Positions 1 through 6,899 of a stretch of 16,072 bases of DNA are shown here, piece after piece. The notes below the pieces were generated by a model. It was not told the DNA's origin. It was given only the letters and a program-made list of their open reading frames with translations, and searched no databases. A program made the translations under genes and the position numbers. The number at the start of each line of letters is the position of its first letter. Within the stretch, counting starts at the first letter, position 1. Source of the DNA: Candidatus Pacearchaeota archaeon (GTDB lineage Archaea > Nanobdellota > Nanobdellia > Pacearchaeales > GW2011-AR1); the NCBI GenBank assembly GCA_016866915.1, contig VGKR01000005.1:1-16072 (forward strand). Reading direction: 5' to 3'.

Positions 1-1369
1 ATGGGTTAGACTTACTTTTTTAGGTGCAGCTAGACAAGTTGGAAGAAGCTGTTTGCTTTTGCAAACACCTAACTCAAAAGTTTTAATTGATTGTGGAATT
101 GATGTCGCTGGTCAGGGTTCTGATAAATTTCCATATTTTGATATTCCTGAATTTGATATAAATAAAATAGATGCAATTATACTTAGTCACGCTCATCTCG
201 ACCATAGTGGATTAATTCCTTATCTTTACAAAATGGGTTATAAAGGACCAACTTATATGACTACGCCGACAATGGATATTGCAGCTCTTCTTGCTTTGGA
301 TTTTATTGGAGTTGCATACAAACAAGCAGCAACACCCTTGTTCAGTTCAAAAGACATAAAGGAAATGGTGAAGCATACAATCTGTCTGAATTTTAATGAA
401 GTCACAGATATAACACCTGATTTAAGAATAACATTTTACAATGCAGGACATGCTCTTGGAAGCGCAATGATTCATCTTAATATTGGAAATGGACTTCATA
501 ATTTTCTTTATACAGCAGACTATAAATATGCAAGAACAAGACTCCTTGATCCTGCTATAACAACTTTTCCAAGAATTGAATCTGTTCTTACAGAATCAAC
601 ATATGGCTCAAAAACAGATATTCTTCCGCCGAGAATTGAATCAGAAGAAAGCCTTATTGAAATAATTAACAAAACAGTTGAAGAAGGCGGAAAAGTTTTG
701 ATACCTGAATTAGGTTTAGGTCGTGCTCAGGAAACAATGCTTATAATTGAAGATGCAATAAAATCAGGAAAAATGAAGCAAATACCAGTCTATATAGACG
801 GAATGATTTGGGATATTAATGCGATTCACACAGCTTATCCTGATTTTTTAAGCAATACAGTTCGCTCATCTATATTTCAGGATAAAAATCCATTTGTTTC
901 AGAAACATTTGTCAGAGTTGGTTCTTCTCAGGAAAGAGAAAAAGTAATTGAAGGCGGGCCTTGTGTTGTTCTTGCAACATCAGGTATGCTTGTTGGCGGA
1001 GCATCTGTTGAATATTTTAGGGCATTTGCTGGAAATGAAAAAAATGCAATAATCTTTGTTTGTTATCAGGGTGTTGGCTCACTTGGAAGACAAGTGCAGG
1101 AAGGATTAAAAGAAACACGAATGATGGTTGACGGACGCGAAGAAGATGTGAAAATAAATTTCCAGGTTAATACAATTACAGGACTTAGTGCTCATGCTGG
1201 AAGAAATGAAATACTGGCTTTCTTTAATAATATCCGTCCAAAACCAAAAAAGATTATTGTAAATCACGGAGAAGCAACAAAGTGCCTTAATCTTGCATCA
1301 GCCTTGTATAAACTTAACAAAGTAGAAACATGTGTTCCAAGAACTCTTGAAACAATTCGACTAAGATAA
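1..1369 (+). CDS. fttA: Transcription-termination ribonuclease FttA (aCPSF1), 5' end outside window
   Basis: The frame is open from base 2 and enters from outside the window, so a TTG at 53 is internal. The visible 455 residues open with WVRLTFLGAARQVGRS, the usual beginning of the metallo-beta-lactamase domain of archaeal aCPSF1. That family is about 635 residues with KH domains in the first ~180, which would lie off the left edge. Seen: zinc motif HAHLDH (residues 63-68), H150 in NAGHALGS, D173 in YTADY, beta-CASP motif A E198 in TEST, GLGRAQE, motif B H398 in GLSAHAG and motif C H422 in VNHGE, so the catalytic set is complete. In the family this is an RNase that cuts U-rich 3' ends of nascent RNA and releases RNA polymerase. 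It is distinguished from aCPSF2 by the sequence context and by the open frame upstream. A separate promoter follows, so the next gene is probably an independent unit. Confidence 0.93.
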   Translation, partial: WVRLTFLGAARQVGRSCLLLQTPNSKVLIDCGIDVAGQGSDKFPYFDIPEFDINKIDAIILSHAHLDHSGLIPYLYKMGYKGPTYMTTPTMDIAALLALDFIGVAYKQAATPLFSSKDIKEMVKHTICLNFNEVTDITPDLRITFYNAGHALGSAMIHLNIGNGLHNFLYTADYKYARTRLLDPAITTFPRIESVLTESTYGSKTDILPPRIESEESLIEIINKTVEEGGKVLIPELGLGRAQETMLIIEDAIKSGKMKQIPVYIDGMIWDINAIHTAYPDFLSNTVRSSIFQDKNPFVSETFVRVGSSQEREKVIEGGPCVVLATSGMLVGGASVEYFRAFAGNEKNAIIFVCYQGVGSLGRQVQEGLKETRMMVDGREEDVKINFQVNTITGLSAHAGRNEILAFFNNIRPKPKKIIVNHGEATKCLNLASALYKLNKVETCVPRTLETIRLR

Positions 1370-1395
1370 TAAAAATTTATAGAATTCTACAAAAC

Positions 1396-1403
1396 TTTAT
1401 AAG
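1396..1403 (+). promoter_or_regulatory. TATA box of the presenilin-like protease gene
   Basis: TTTATAAG preceded by an A-rich stretch (possible BRE). Its fourth base is 26 nt before the ATG at 1425. Archaeal TATA boxes lie about 26-27 nt before the transcription start, so a leaderless mRNA beginning at the ATG is predicted. Confidence 0.7.
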
Positions 1404-1424
1404 CTAATTTGGATAATATATCCT

Positions 1425-2339
1425 ATGAAGCACACTCTTAAAATAACAATTTTACTTCTGTTTATGTTTCTTGTGACTCAGTTTATAGGACTTTATGTAA
1501 CTAATCATTATCTTGGAGAAGACAAAGAACTTCCGTATGGACTTGAATTTCCAGAAGCTGAGAAATCATCTGATTATTATGGATTTTTTACAGCAATAAT
1601 AATAGCTTTTGTAGTTGCAATTGTCTTATTTTTGTTTTTATCTAAAATTAAAATCGAATTTGTGCTTAAGCTTTGGTTTTTTATTGTGGTTCTTGTGGCA
1701 CTTTCAATATCTATTTTTTCTTTGACAAGCAATTTTGACAAAATAGTTCTTTTTGGAACACCTCTGATAGCATTGTTAATCGCTCTTCCGCTTGCAATAA
1801 TCAAGATTTACAAAAGAAACTTTCTGCTTCATAATCTTACAGAGTTTTTAATCTATCCTGGAATAGCTGTGATATTTATTCCGATTCTTAATATCTATAC
1901 AATTGCAGCTTTATTGATTGTTATTTCTGTTTATGACATGTGGGCTGTTTGGCATGCAGGAATAATGCAGAAAATGGCAAAATATCAAATTGATAAATTG
2001 AAAATCTTCTCTGGATTTTTTGTTCCTTATTATTCTCAGAGTGTTAAAAATCGAATTTCAAAATGGAAAAAAACACTTAAAAAATCAGAATTTGAAAAGA
2101 AAAAAGTTAAGATAAGTGTTGCAATACTCGGTGGAGGAGATATTGTCTTTCCAATAATCACAGCAGGAGTTATGCTTAAAACTTTTGGAATTTATTCAGC
2201 ACTTTTAGTTATTTTAGGAGCAACTTTGGGATTAGCTTATCTGTTCTTTTTTGCAAAGAAAAAGAAATTCTATCCTGCAATGCCTTTTATAACAGCTGGA
2301 ATCTTCTTAGCAATGCTGATTAGCTATCTTATTTTCTGA
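1425..2339 (+). CDS. Presenilin/signal-peptide-peptidase-like intramembrane aspartyl protease
   Basis: 304 residues with about nine hydrophobic segments (roughly 7-25, 54-74, 82-100, 107-127, 139-157, 158-178, 230-250, 254-277, 284-303). This matches the nine-helix presenilin/SPP fold of peptidase family A22. Both catalytic motifs are present: YD in VYDMWAVW (D171, sixth segment) and GxGD in ILGGGDIVFP (D239, seventh segment). The conserved PAL of the ninth segment appears as PAM (284-286). A basic loop of about 50 residues (179-228) separates the two catalytic helices, as in archaeal presenilin homologues. The expected role is cleavage of transmembrane helices such as leftover signal peptides or membrane anchors; substrates are unknown here. 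The ATG is supported by the TATA box exactly 26 nt upstream. The surface proteins further along are possible substrates, but this is only inference. Confidence 0.85.
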   Translation: MKHTLKITILLLFMFLVTQFIGLYVTNHYLGEDKELPYGLEFPEAEKSSDYYGFFTAIIIAFVVAIVLFLFLSKIKIEFVLKLWFFIVVLVALSISIFSLTSNFDKIVLFGTPLIALLIALPLAIIKIYKRNFLLHNLTEFLIYPGIAVIFIPILNIYTIAALLIVISVYDMWAVWHAGIMQKMAKYQIDKLKIFSGFFVPYYSQSVKNRISKWKKTLKKSEFEKKKVKISVAILGGGDIVFPIITAGVMLKTFGIYSALLVILGATLGLAYLFFFAKKKKFYPAMPFITAGIFLAMLISYLIF

Positions 2340-2403
2340 TAAAACCAGATTCTTCTGCATGCCTGATTTGTTCTCACTATCTAAAAGTAACAAAACAGTA
2401 AGA

Positions 2404-2411
2404 TTTATAAA
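2404..2411 (+). promoter_or_regulatory. TATA box of the 139-residue hypothetical gene
   Basis: TTTATAAA with its fourth base 26 nt before the ATG at 2433, the same geometry as the box at 1396. A leaderless transcript is predicted. The rest of the 93-base gap after the protease gene holds no other signal I can support. Confidence 0.7.
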
Positions 2412-2432
2412 TAAGCTTTCTTTGGAATTTTT

Positions 2433-2852
2433 ATGGAAAATCAAAAAAATTCACGAAACATGGGCCTAATACCTTTAGGCTCAATTGAGAATCATATATT
2501 AGAATTAAAAAAACAAAGCACAGATAAGTTCTCTGGAGATTCAATAAGAGTGAACACCACTTTAGCAGGAATTTTAGCTACTGCAGCATTTGCCTCTTTT
2601 AAGATGAAGGCTCTTGGACCAAAGAAATTAGAACAGATTAAGAATTTAACATTAGATAAATATACAGATTTTATTGATCCTGCTGTAGCTTCATGTCAAT
2701 TATACTATTCTCCATTATATCCAAGCGTTCCAGCTGATACAGTAAAATACGCAATTCGAACTTTTAGAACATACAAGACCCTTTTGAAATATCAAGATAA
2801 AGCAGAGCAATTAAGAAGAATTCAAGAAATTGAAGAAATAATCAAAAGTTAA
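2433..2852 (+). CDS. Hypothetical protein, 139 residues, soluble, helical
   Basis: I do not recognise a family. The protein begins MENQKNSRN, has a polar N-terminal stretch, an Ala-rich segment near residues 44-58 (LAGILATAAFASF), a central part containing DPAVASCQLYYSPLYP, and a charged, probably helical C-terminus (about 100-139) rich in Lys, Glu, Gln and Arg. There is no signal peptide, clear membrane span or metal-binding motif. The start is supported by the TATA box 26 nt upstream. The next small gene follows after 17 bases and begins with the same MENQ, suggesting one transcription unit. A regulator gene lies downstream, but nothing in the sequence assigns a function. Confidence 0.75.
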   Translation: MENQKNSRNMGLIPLGSIENHILELKKQSTDKFSGDSIRVNTTLAGILATAAFASFKMKALGPKKLEQIKNLTLDKYTDFIDPAVASCQLYYSPLYPSVPADTVKYAIRTFRTYKTLLKYQDKAEQLRRIQEIEEIIKS

Positions 2853-2869
2853 ATTCAAAATATATTCAA

Positions 2870-3145
2870 ATGGAAAATCAAAATAAAATTCAAAATACAA
2901 ACATATCCAAAGTTCCCTATTCAGACAGAGTTGGAGAAAACAGAGAAAGGGAAGTTCTTGAAAGATATGGAATAATAATTGATTATTATGCTCAAAATCC
3001 CTCTAGAATTCCACAAAATTCAGAAAAATTAGAAGGTCTTTGCTTTTTTGATAATATTTTGAAAAAAGACAAGCCCCTAATAAAGAAACTTCATAGTTTA
3101 TTGATAGATAGTTACATAGACGAGGTCGAATCTTTTAAAAATTAA
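2870..3145 (+). CDS. Hypothetical protein, 91 residues
   Basis: A short protein of unknown family beginning MENQNKIQNTNISK, with a polar, probably disordered N-terminus and a charged middle (VGENREREVLERYGIIIDYY). The C-terminal half is probably helical (KPLIKKLHSLLIDSYIDEV). There is no signal peptide, membrane span, cysteine pair or HTH pattern. It lies 17 bases after the preceding hypothetical gene. I find no TATA box at the 26-nt position, so it is probably read from the promoter at 2404. Its first codons closely resemble those of the upstream gene at the DNA level. It could be a partner of that protein. Confidence 0.7.
   Translation: MENQNKIQNTNISKVPYSDRVGENREREVLERYGIIIDYYAQNPSRIPQNSEKLEGLCFFDNILKKDKPLIKKLHSLLIDSYIDEVESFKN
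3133..3140 (+). promoter_or_regulatory. Putative TATA-like box of the TrmB-family regulator
   Basis: TTTTAAAA with its fifth base 26 nt before the ATG at 3163, lying at the 3' end of the preceding gene. The 37-residue protein gene at 9720-9833 has the same octamer at the same spacing. It is weaker than TTTATAAA boxes because A/T runs are common here. Confidence 0.5.
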
Positions 3146-3162
3146 ATAAATCAAAACAAAAA

Positions 3163-3948
3163 ATGCTCGTAAAACAAGAACTTATAGGCAAAATAAAAGA
3201 TTACTTTGATTTGAATATTTATGAAACCAAAGTTTGGTTAGCTTTGCTTGCAAGAGGTGTTGCTTCTGCAGGACAAGTTGCATCTGATTCAAGAGTTCCG
3301 AGATCAAGAACCTATGATGTTCTTGAAAGCCTTGAGAAAAAAGGATTTGCAATTGTCAAGCTTGGAAAACCAGTGAAATACATTGGTGTTAAACCCCCAT
3401 TAATCATTGAAAAACTTAAAAATAATGTAGCAAAAAGCGCAGAAGAGAAAATGGTTAGTCTTACAAATATAAGAGACACAGAAGAATTCTCAAAACTTGA
3501 AGAGCTTTACAAGCAGGGAATAAATCCAATAAAAAGAGAAGAGTTTTCACTTGCATTAAAAGGAAAAACAAATATTTCAAGTTATCTAAGAGAAGTTCTC
3601 TTGAATGCTCAAAAAGAAGTAATAATCTGCACAAGCGCAGAAGATGTAAGCTCAAAAATAAGACTCTTCAAACAGATGCTTGATGACATAAAACAATCAA
3701 AAGCAAAGACAAAAGTCGCTCTTTTTGGAGATGAAAGATTAATTAAAAAGCTTTCAGACAGCCTTCAGGTAAGAATTAAAAAAATAGATGTAGATGCCAA
3801 GTTTTTCATAGTTGACAGAAAAGAAATGCTTTTTTATGTTTCTAAAGACTCAAATGAGAAAAGCAAGGAAGATACCGCAATTTGGATTAACTCTGAATTC
3901 TTCTCTTTAGCTTTTGCATCTCTATTTGACAAAGCTTTTGAAAAATAA
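3163..3948 (+). CDS. TrmB-family transcriptional regulator
   Basis: 261 residues. The N-terminal winged helix-turn-helix of the TrmB family is clear (about 16-83): LNIYETKVWLALL, then the recognition-helix region VPRSRTYDVLESLEKKGF and wing KLGKPVKYIGVKP. A helical linker (about 84-125) joins a C-terminal domain (about 131-257) with KEVIICTSAED and DAKFFIVDRKEMLFY, resembling the PLD-like/TrmB ligand-sensing domain. TrmB proteins are archaeal repressors or activators, many responding to sugars. The effector and targets here are not visible. It may regulate its neighbours or itself. The ATG is supported by an appropriately spaced TATA-like box. It ends two bases before the stop of the opposing CCA-adding enzyme gene. 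Confidence 0.85.
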   Translation: MLVKQELIGKIKDYFDLNIYETKVWLALLARGVASAGQVASDSRVPRSRTYDVLESLEKKGFAIVKLGKPVKYIGVKPPLIIEKLKNNVAKSAEEKMVSLTNIRDTEEFSKLEELYKQGINPIKREEFSLALKGKTNISSYLREVLLNAQKEVIICTSAEDVSSKIRLFKQMLDDIKQSKAKTKVALFGDERLIKKLSDSLQVRIKKIDVDAKFFIVDRKEMLFYVSKDSNEKSKEDTAIWINSEFFSLAFASLFDKAFEK

Positions 3949-3950
3949 AA
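3940..3950 (-). terminator. U-rich 3' end after the CCA-adding enzyme gene
   Basis: Read on the - strand, TTTTATTTTTC begins immediately after the stop codon at 3951. Archaeal termination uses such U tracts, intrinsically or with FttA. No hairpin is seen. The tract lies inside the 3' end of the opposing TrmB-family gene. Confidence 0.35.
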
Positions 3951-5228
3951 TTAAATCTTTACTTTTAATTGCAAAATGTTCATATCTATCATGCAGTCTT
4001 TATTTTCTTTTTTCCAGGTATTTAGAAATTCTCTTAAATTAAAATTAATCTTTTCTTTAGCATAAAGCCGAGCTCTTTTCTCAAAAACTTTTTTATGTTT
4101 TTTTCTAAACTTAGTTGAATTTTTCTTATCTTTTAAAAAAGGCCCGAATAAAATTATTTCTCTCCTGCTTTTAACAGAAAAAAAGAAATTAGCTGTTTTT
4201 TCTCCGCGATATTCAAATTCAGAGGCTTTTATTTCAAAATATTTTTTTATTTCATTAGAAAGCAGGGAATAGAATTTTAATAATTTGCTTCCTGCAATGT
4301 CTCCTTCTTGTTTGTCTGTTTCCGCCTCCATCAAAACAAAATCCTGTTTTTTTCTTCTTGAATTTTTCTTTAAATTTTCAAAATCAATTTCCTTAATTGA
4401 AAATGCATCAAGATCTGGCTTTGCCAGAAAATTTTTACAGGCTTTTTGAAATTTCAAAAATCTTTCTTCTGAAAGTGCTGCGAGAAGATTTCGGTGCTTG
4501 TATGTTGGGTCTATGAGAATTATGGGAGAATCGAGTTTAGCAGCATTCAAATCCATCAGAATTGAATTTTTGTTTTTGTAGAATTTTCCAACATCAATTA
4601 TTATTTTTCCAGAATCTGCTTTTGCTATATTTTTTATAAAATTTAGAAATCCGCCGTAATAATAAACTAGAATCTCTAAACCATAGCCTGAAAAACCTCT
4701 TATGTAGGACTCTGCACCATAGCATTTATGAGAATAGCAGAATGCCTTTGCTAGTCTTACCTCATCTAAAATTTTTTTGCTTTTCAATTTCTTTTTTATG
4801 AAATTAACATGGAAATAAGAAAGATCTGTTATGTTCTCTGCTTCTTTTGGAGTTTTTATTTTTCTTACAGGTATAATTTCAAAAATAATATTTTTTGAAA
4901 CAGCTATTCTGAAATAATCTCTTGAGCCATGAATTTTTTTAAAATCTCCAAAATTCAATATTTTTTCAGCTAAGCTTGAAAGGAGATTCTTATCATATTT
5001 TTTGTCAAATCTTAAAAAAATGTCAATGTCATATTTTTCTTTTTTGATTACAGTTCCTTTTGCAAAACTTCCTCCGACAAAAATCTCCGCTGAAATATTC
5101 AGCCGTCGAATTCTTTTTTTAAGCTGCTCTAGAAATTTCTTTAATTTAATTTCAATTTCTTTTAATTCTTCCTCGCTTGGACTTATACTCTCAAGAGCTC
5201 GGAATAAAATCAAATTAATTTTTTTCAT
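3951..5228 (-). CDS. cca: CCA tRNA nucleotidyltransferase, archaeal class I
   Basis: 425 residues, close to the usual ~440 of archaeal CCA-adding enzymes, which build or repair the 3' CCA of tRNAs without a nucleic-acid template. The polymerase-beta-type nucleotidyltransferase site is clear: VGGSFAKGT (51-59) followed by DIDIFL with catalytic D67 and D69. The third carboxylate position is expected in a DVVP-like strand, and here the matching strand reads FEIIP, giving E117 instead of Asp. The family's FH motif follows (DLSYFHVNFI, about 135-144). The rest fits the central and tail domains. It is the last gene of the - strand group after the OapABC triad, with a 50-base gap and its own TATA-like box, so it may also be transcribed alone. 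Confidence 0.92.
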   Translation of the reverse strand: MKKINLILFRALESISPSEEELKEIEIKLKKFLEQLKKRIRRLNISAEIFVGGSFAKGTVIKKEKYDIDIFLRFDKKYDKNLLSSLAEKILNFGDFKKIHGSRDYFRIAVSKNIIFEIIPVRKIKTPKEAENITDLSYFHVNFIKKKLKSKKILDEVRLAKAFCYSHKCYGAESYIRGFSGYGLEILVYYYGGFLNFIKNIAKADSGKIIIDVGKFYKNKNSILMDLNAAKLDSPIILIDPTYKHRNLLAALSEERFLKFQKACKNFLAKPDLDAFSIKEIDFENLKKNSRRKKQDFVLMEAETDKQEGDIAGSKLLKFYSLLSNEIKKYFEIKASEFEYRGEKTANFFFSVKSRREIILFGPFLKDKKNSTKFRKKHKKVFEKRARLYAKEKINFNLREFLNTWKKENKDCMIDMNILQLKVKI

Positions 5229-5252
5229 TAATATAAATAAAAGAATTAGGTT

Positions 5253-5260
5253 TTTATAAG
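5253..5260 (-). promoter_or_regulatory. TATA-like box of cca
   Basis: Reads CTTATAAA on the - strand. Its fourth base is 29 nt before the ATG at 5228, predicting a leader of zero to three bases. The spacing is slightly longer than at the other promoters here. Confidence 0.5.
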
Positions 5261-5278
5261 TTGTGAGGCAGAATTGAA

Positions 5279-5698
5279 TTATTCTTTTTTCTTTTTTCGG
5301 ATTTTTTTCATGTCTTCAGTATCTTTTATATTCTTTTTCAAAGTTGGTGCAAAATCAATTATGTATTTTCCTTCTTCAAGCTTGTAAATCAAAGGCAAAT
5401 CTTTTCTGAATAGTTTTACAATGTCAAGCTCAAATTTGCCTTCTCCAGATATTCTTACAGACTCGATATCAAGAATTACAGGAGCTTCTTCATTTGGAAT
5501 TCCTGCAATATCTCTTATATCTTTTTCAATTTGTTTCTTCTCATCTGCAGGAATTTCAATCAATTTCTCTTTCATTTTTTCTATCTGGTCATCACGGATA
5601 TAGAAAAAGAATTTACCTTTGCATTCAGCACATCCTTCTAACAACTCACGACTTCCAGGAGGAATTAATCGAGAACATTTAACGCATTGATGTGGCAT
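5279..5698 (-). CDS. oapC: DUF2072 zinc-ribbon protein, OapC-like
   Basis: 139 residues opening with MPHQCVKCS. An N-terminal zinc ribbon is formed by C5/C8 and C23/C26 (EGCAECKG), followed by FFFYIRDD. A charged linker leads to a C-terminal domain containing EEAPVILDIESVRISGEG and KYIIDF. The order matches archaeal DUF2072 proteins, named OapC (origin-associated protein) in haloarchaea because they often lie near replication origins. The biochemical function is unknown. It sits downstream of DUF2073 and the Era-like GTPase in the conserved order, which strengthens the call. The tail is Lys-rich (about 128-139). No origin-like repeats are visible in the flanking gaps. The gene symbol is taken from family resemblance and context. 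Confidence 0.85.
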   Translation of the reverse strand: MPHQCVKCSRLIPPGSRELLEGCAECKGKFFFYIRDDQIEKMKEKLIEIPADEKKQIEKDIRDIAGIPNEEAPVILDIESVRISGEGKFELDIVKLFRKDLPLIYKLEEGKYIIDFAPTLKKNIKDTEDMKKIRKKKKE

Positions 5699-5741
5699 TT
5701 TTTGAAGATCGATATTTTATACAAATTCAACACAAAGTAGA

Positions 5742-5749
5742 ATTATAAA
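5742..5749 (-). promoter_or_regulatory. Possible TATA box for the DUF2072 gene
   Basis: TTTATAAT on the - strand, in the 63-base gap after the DUF2073 gene. A start about 26 nt downstream would give a leader of some 22 nt with no visible Shine-Dalgarno. A nearer TATAAAA at about 5715-5721 is an alternative. The gene may also be read from upstream. Confidence 0.35.
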
Positions 5750-5761
5750 TTTTTTGGATTT

Positions 5762-6166
5762 TTACTTCTTAAGAAACAGCTCAATTTTTCTTGGATCTTT
5801 CTTTATTTCTTTGACTATTGTTGCAGGACCCAGAATTGTTAAAACACCGATATCTCCTCCAGCAATTGTATTTACTAGATTTTGTCGAAATTTTCCAAAA
5901 AAACCCGAATTATTGTTTCCAGAGATAACAGCAAGCTCTATTCCTCTAAAATTTTTAACATGTCCTATCATAGCCATGGTGTCTTCTATAAGTCTTACTT
6001 CTTCTTCTGGCTCAAGTCTTCCCTGAATGATAAGTATGTTGTTTTTTAGAATAATTCCTAATATTTTTCTTATTCTTTGAGTGCTGTCCAATCCTCTTAT
6101 CTCTGAATATGGAAGAAAAGAAATTGAAAAACCCCTTGCCCCTTTTGAAATGTTTTTTTTCACCAT
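5762..6166 (-). CDS. oapB: DUF2073 family protein, OapB-like
   Basis: 134 residues, soluble, predicted alpha/beta. Recognisable DUF2073 features are a central helix-strand unit (RIRKILGIILKNNILIIQG), LEPEEEVRLIEDTMAMIG, FRGIELAVISG and a Gly-rich segment (NNNSGFFGKFRQ), ending in a short conserved ILGPATIV region and a basic tail. In euryarchaea this family is encoded next to an Era-like GTPase and a DUF2072 zinc ribbon (OapA-OapB-OapC), as here. Its molecular role is unknown, and association with the GTPase is inferred from conserved adjacency. It starts 39 bases after the GTPase stop. A nearer upstream ATG at 6174 is out of frame and stops after four codons. Confidence 0.82.
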   Translation of the reverse strand: MVKKNISKGARGFSISFLPYSEIRGLDSTQRIRKILGIILKNNILIIQGRLEPEEEVRLIEDTMAMIGHVKNFRGIELAVISGNNNSGFFGKFRQNLVNTIAGGDIGVLTILGPATIVKEIKKDPRKIELFLKK

Positions 6167-6205
6167 CTTTTCATTATATATATTGTAAAATATGCTTTTT
6201 AATTT

Positions 6206-6850
6206 TTATTGAACTCTCTTTGCAAGCTTAAATATGGATTCATAAAATTCCTCCATGTTTTTTCCATATCTCGCACTTAAACCAACAACGTCATATTCTG
6301 GAAATGCAGCTTCAATTCCCTTTATGTTGGATTTTCTTAAATCAATTTTATTTGCAATAATCAAAACCGGAATTTTCCTGGCTAAAAGATTTCCTAAAAT
6401 TGTGATATTGACCTGATTGTATGGATTTTGAGTTGCATCCAAAACAACCACCACCACATCCATGTCATCAAGCCATTTTATAGATTCAATAACACCCTGA
6501 GTTGCTTCTTTTGCCCGTGCCTGAGCATCTTTCTTTTTCATTTTGAATTTAAGAAAATTCTCATAATCTATTTTTGTAGCTATTCCAGGCGTGTCAATAA
6601 TCTTGAAAGTCATTTTTCTTCCCTTGTATTGTATTTCCACTTTTTCCTTAAACTGAACAGCTCTTGTTTCATGAGGAATCTTGCTTACACTTCCGATTTC
6701 TTCTCCTGTAAAATCTTTGCAGATTCTATTAGCTAAACTTGTTTTTCCTGCATTAGGCGGGCCATAGAATCCCAATTTTAGCTCTTTTTTTTGCTTAAAC
6801 AATCCAAATAAAATCCTTTTGAAGAAATTTCTTAGTTTTTTTGCTACCAT
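6206..6850 (-). CDS. oapA: Era-like small GTPase, OapA-like
   Basis: 214 residues, one G domain after a short basic N-terminus. All nucleotide-binding motifs are visible: G1 GPPNAGKTS (30-38), likely G2 Thr in HETRAV (60-65), G3 DTPG (86-89), G4 NKID (167-170) and G5 SA (192-193). This is a TrmE-Era-type translation-factor-class GTPase. It lacks the C-terminal KH domain of bacterial Era, as archaeal members do. It heads the triad with DUF2073 and DUF2072 and therefore matches the origin-associated GTPase OapA. Its target (ribosome, membrane or DNA) is not established. A TTTAAGAA box exactly 26 nt before the ATG supports this start and a leaderless mRNA. Confidence 0.87.
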   Translation of the reverse strand: MVAKKLRNFFKRILFGLFKQKKELKLGFYGPPNAGKTSLANRICKDFTGEEIGSVSKIPHETRAVQFKEKVEIQYKGRKMTFKIIDTPGIATKIDYENFLKFKMKKKDAQARAKEATQGVIESIKWLDDMDVVVVVLDATQNPYNQVNITILGNLLARKIPVLIIANKIDLRKSNIKGIEAAFPEYDVVGLSARYGKNMEEFYESIFKLAKRVQ

Positions 6851-6871
6851 ATTTCTTTTTATTTATTTAAC

Positions 6872-6879
6872 TTCTTAAA
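6872..6879 (-). promoter_or_regulatory. TATA-like box of the Era-like GTPase operon
   Basis: TTTAAGAA on the - strand preceded by CAAAAA (BRE-like). Its fourth base is 26 nt before the ATG at 6850. It probably drives the GTPase and DUF2073 genes, possibly also DUF2072 and cca. Confidence 0.6.
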
Positions 6880-6899
6880 TTTTTGTGTGATATTTTACG

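Noticed and set aside
53..60. TTG at 53 as start of the FttA gene
   Set aside because: The frame is open to base 2 and the residues before it match the conserved beginning of the metallo-beta-lactamase domain, so the gene enters from outside the window.
2359..2469. Forward 36-codon frame (starts MPDLFSLSK) across the gap before the 139-residue gene
   Set aside because: It runs through the TATA box and into the next gene's start in another frame, and has no promoter or recognisable profile.
5699..6205. Replication origin near the Oap genes
   Set aside because: The gaps of 63 and 39 bases carry only A/T-rich promoter-like sequence; no repeated origin-recognition boxes and no orc1/cdc6 gene are visible.
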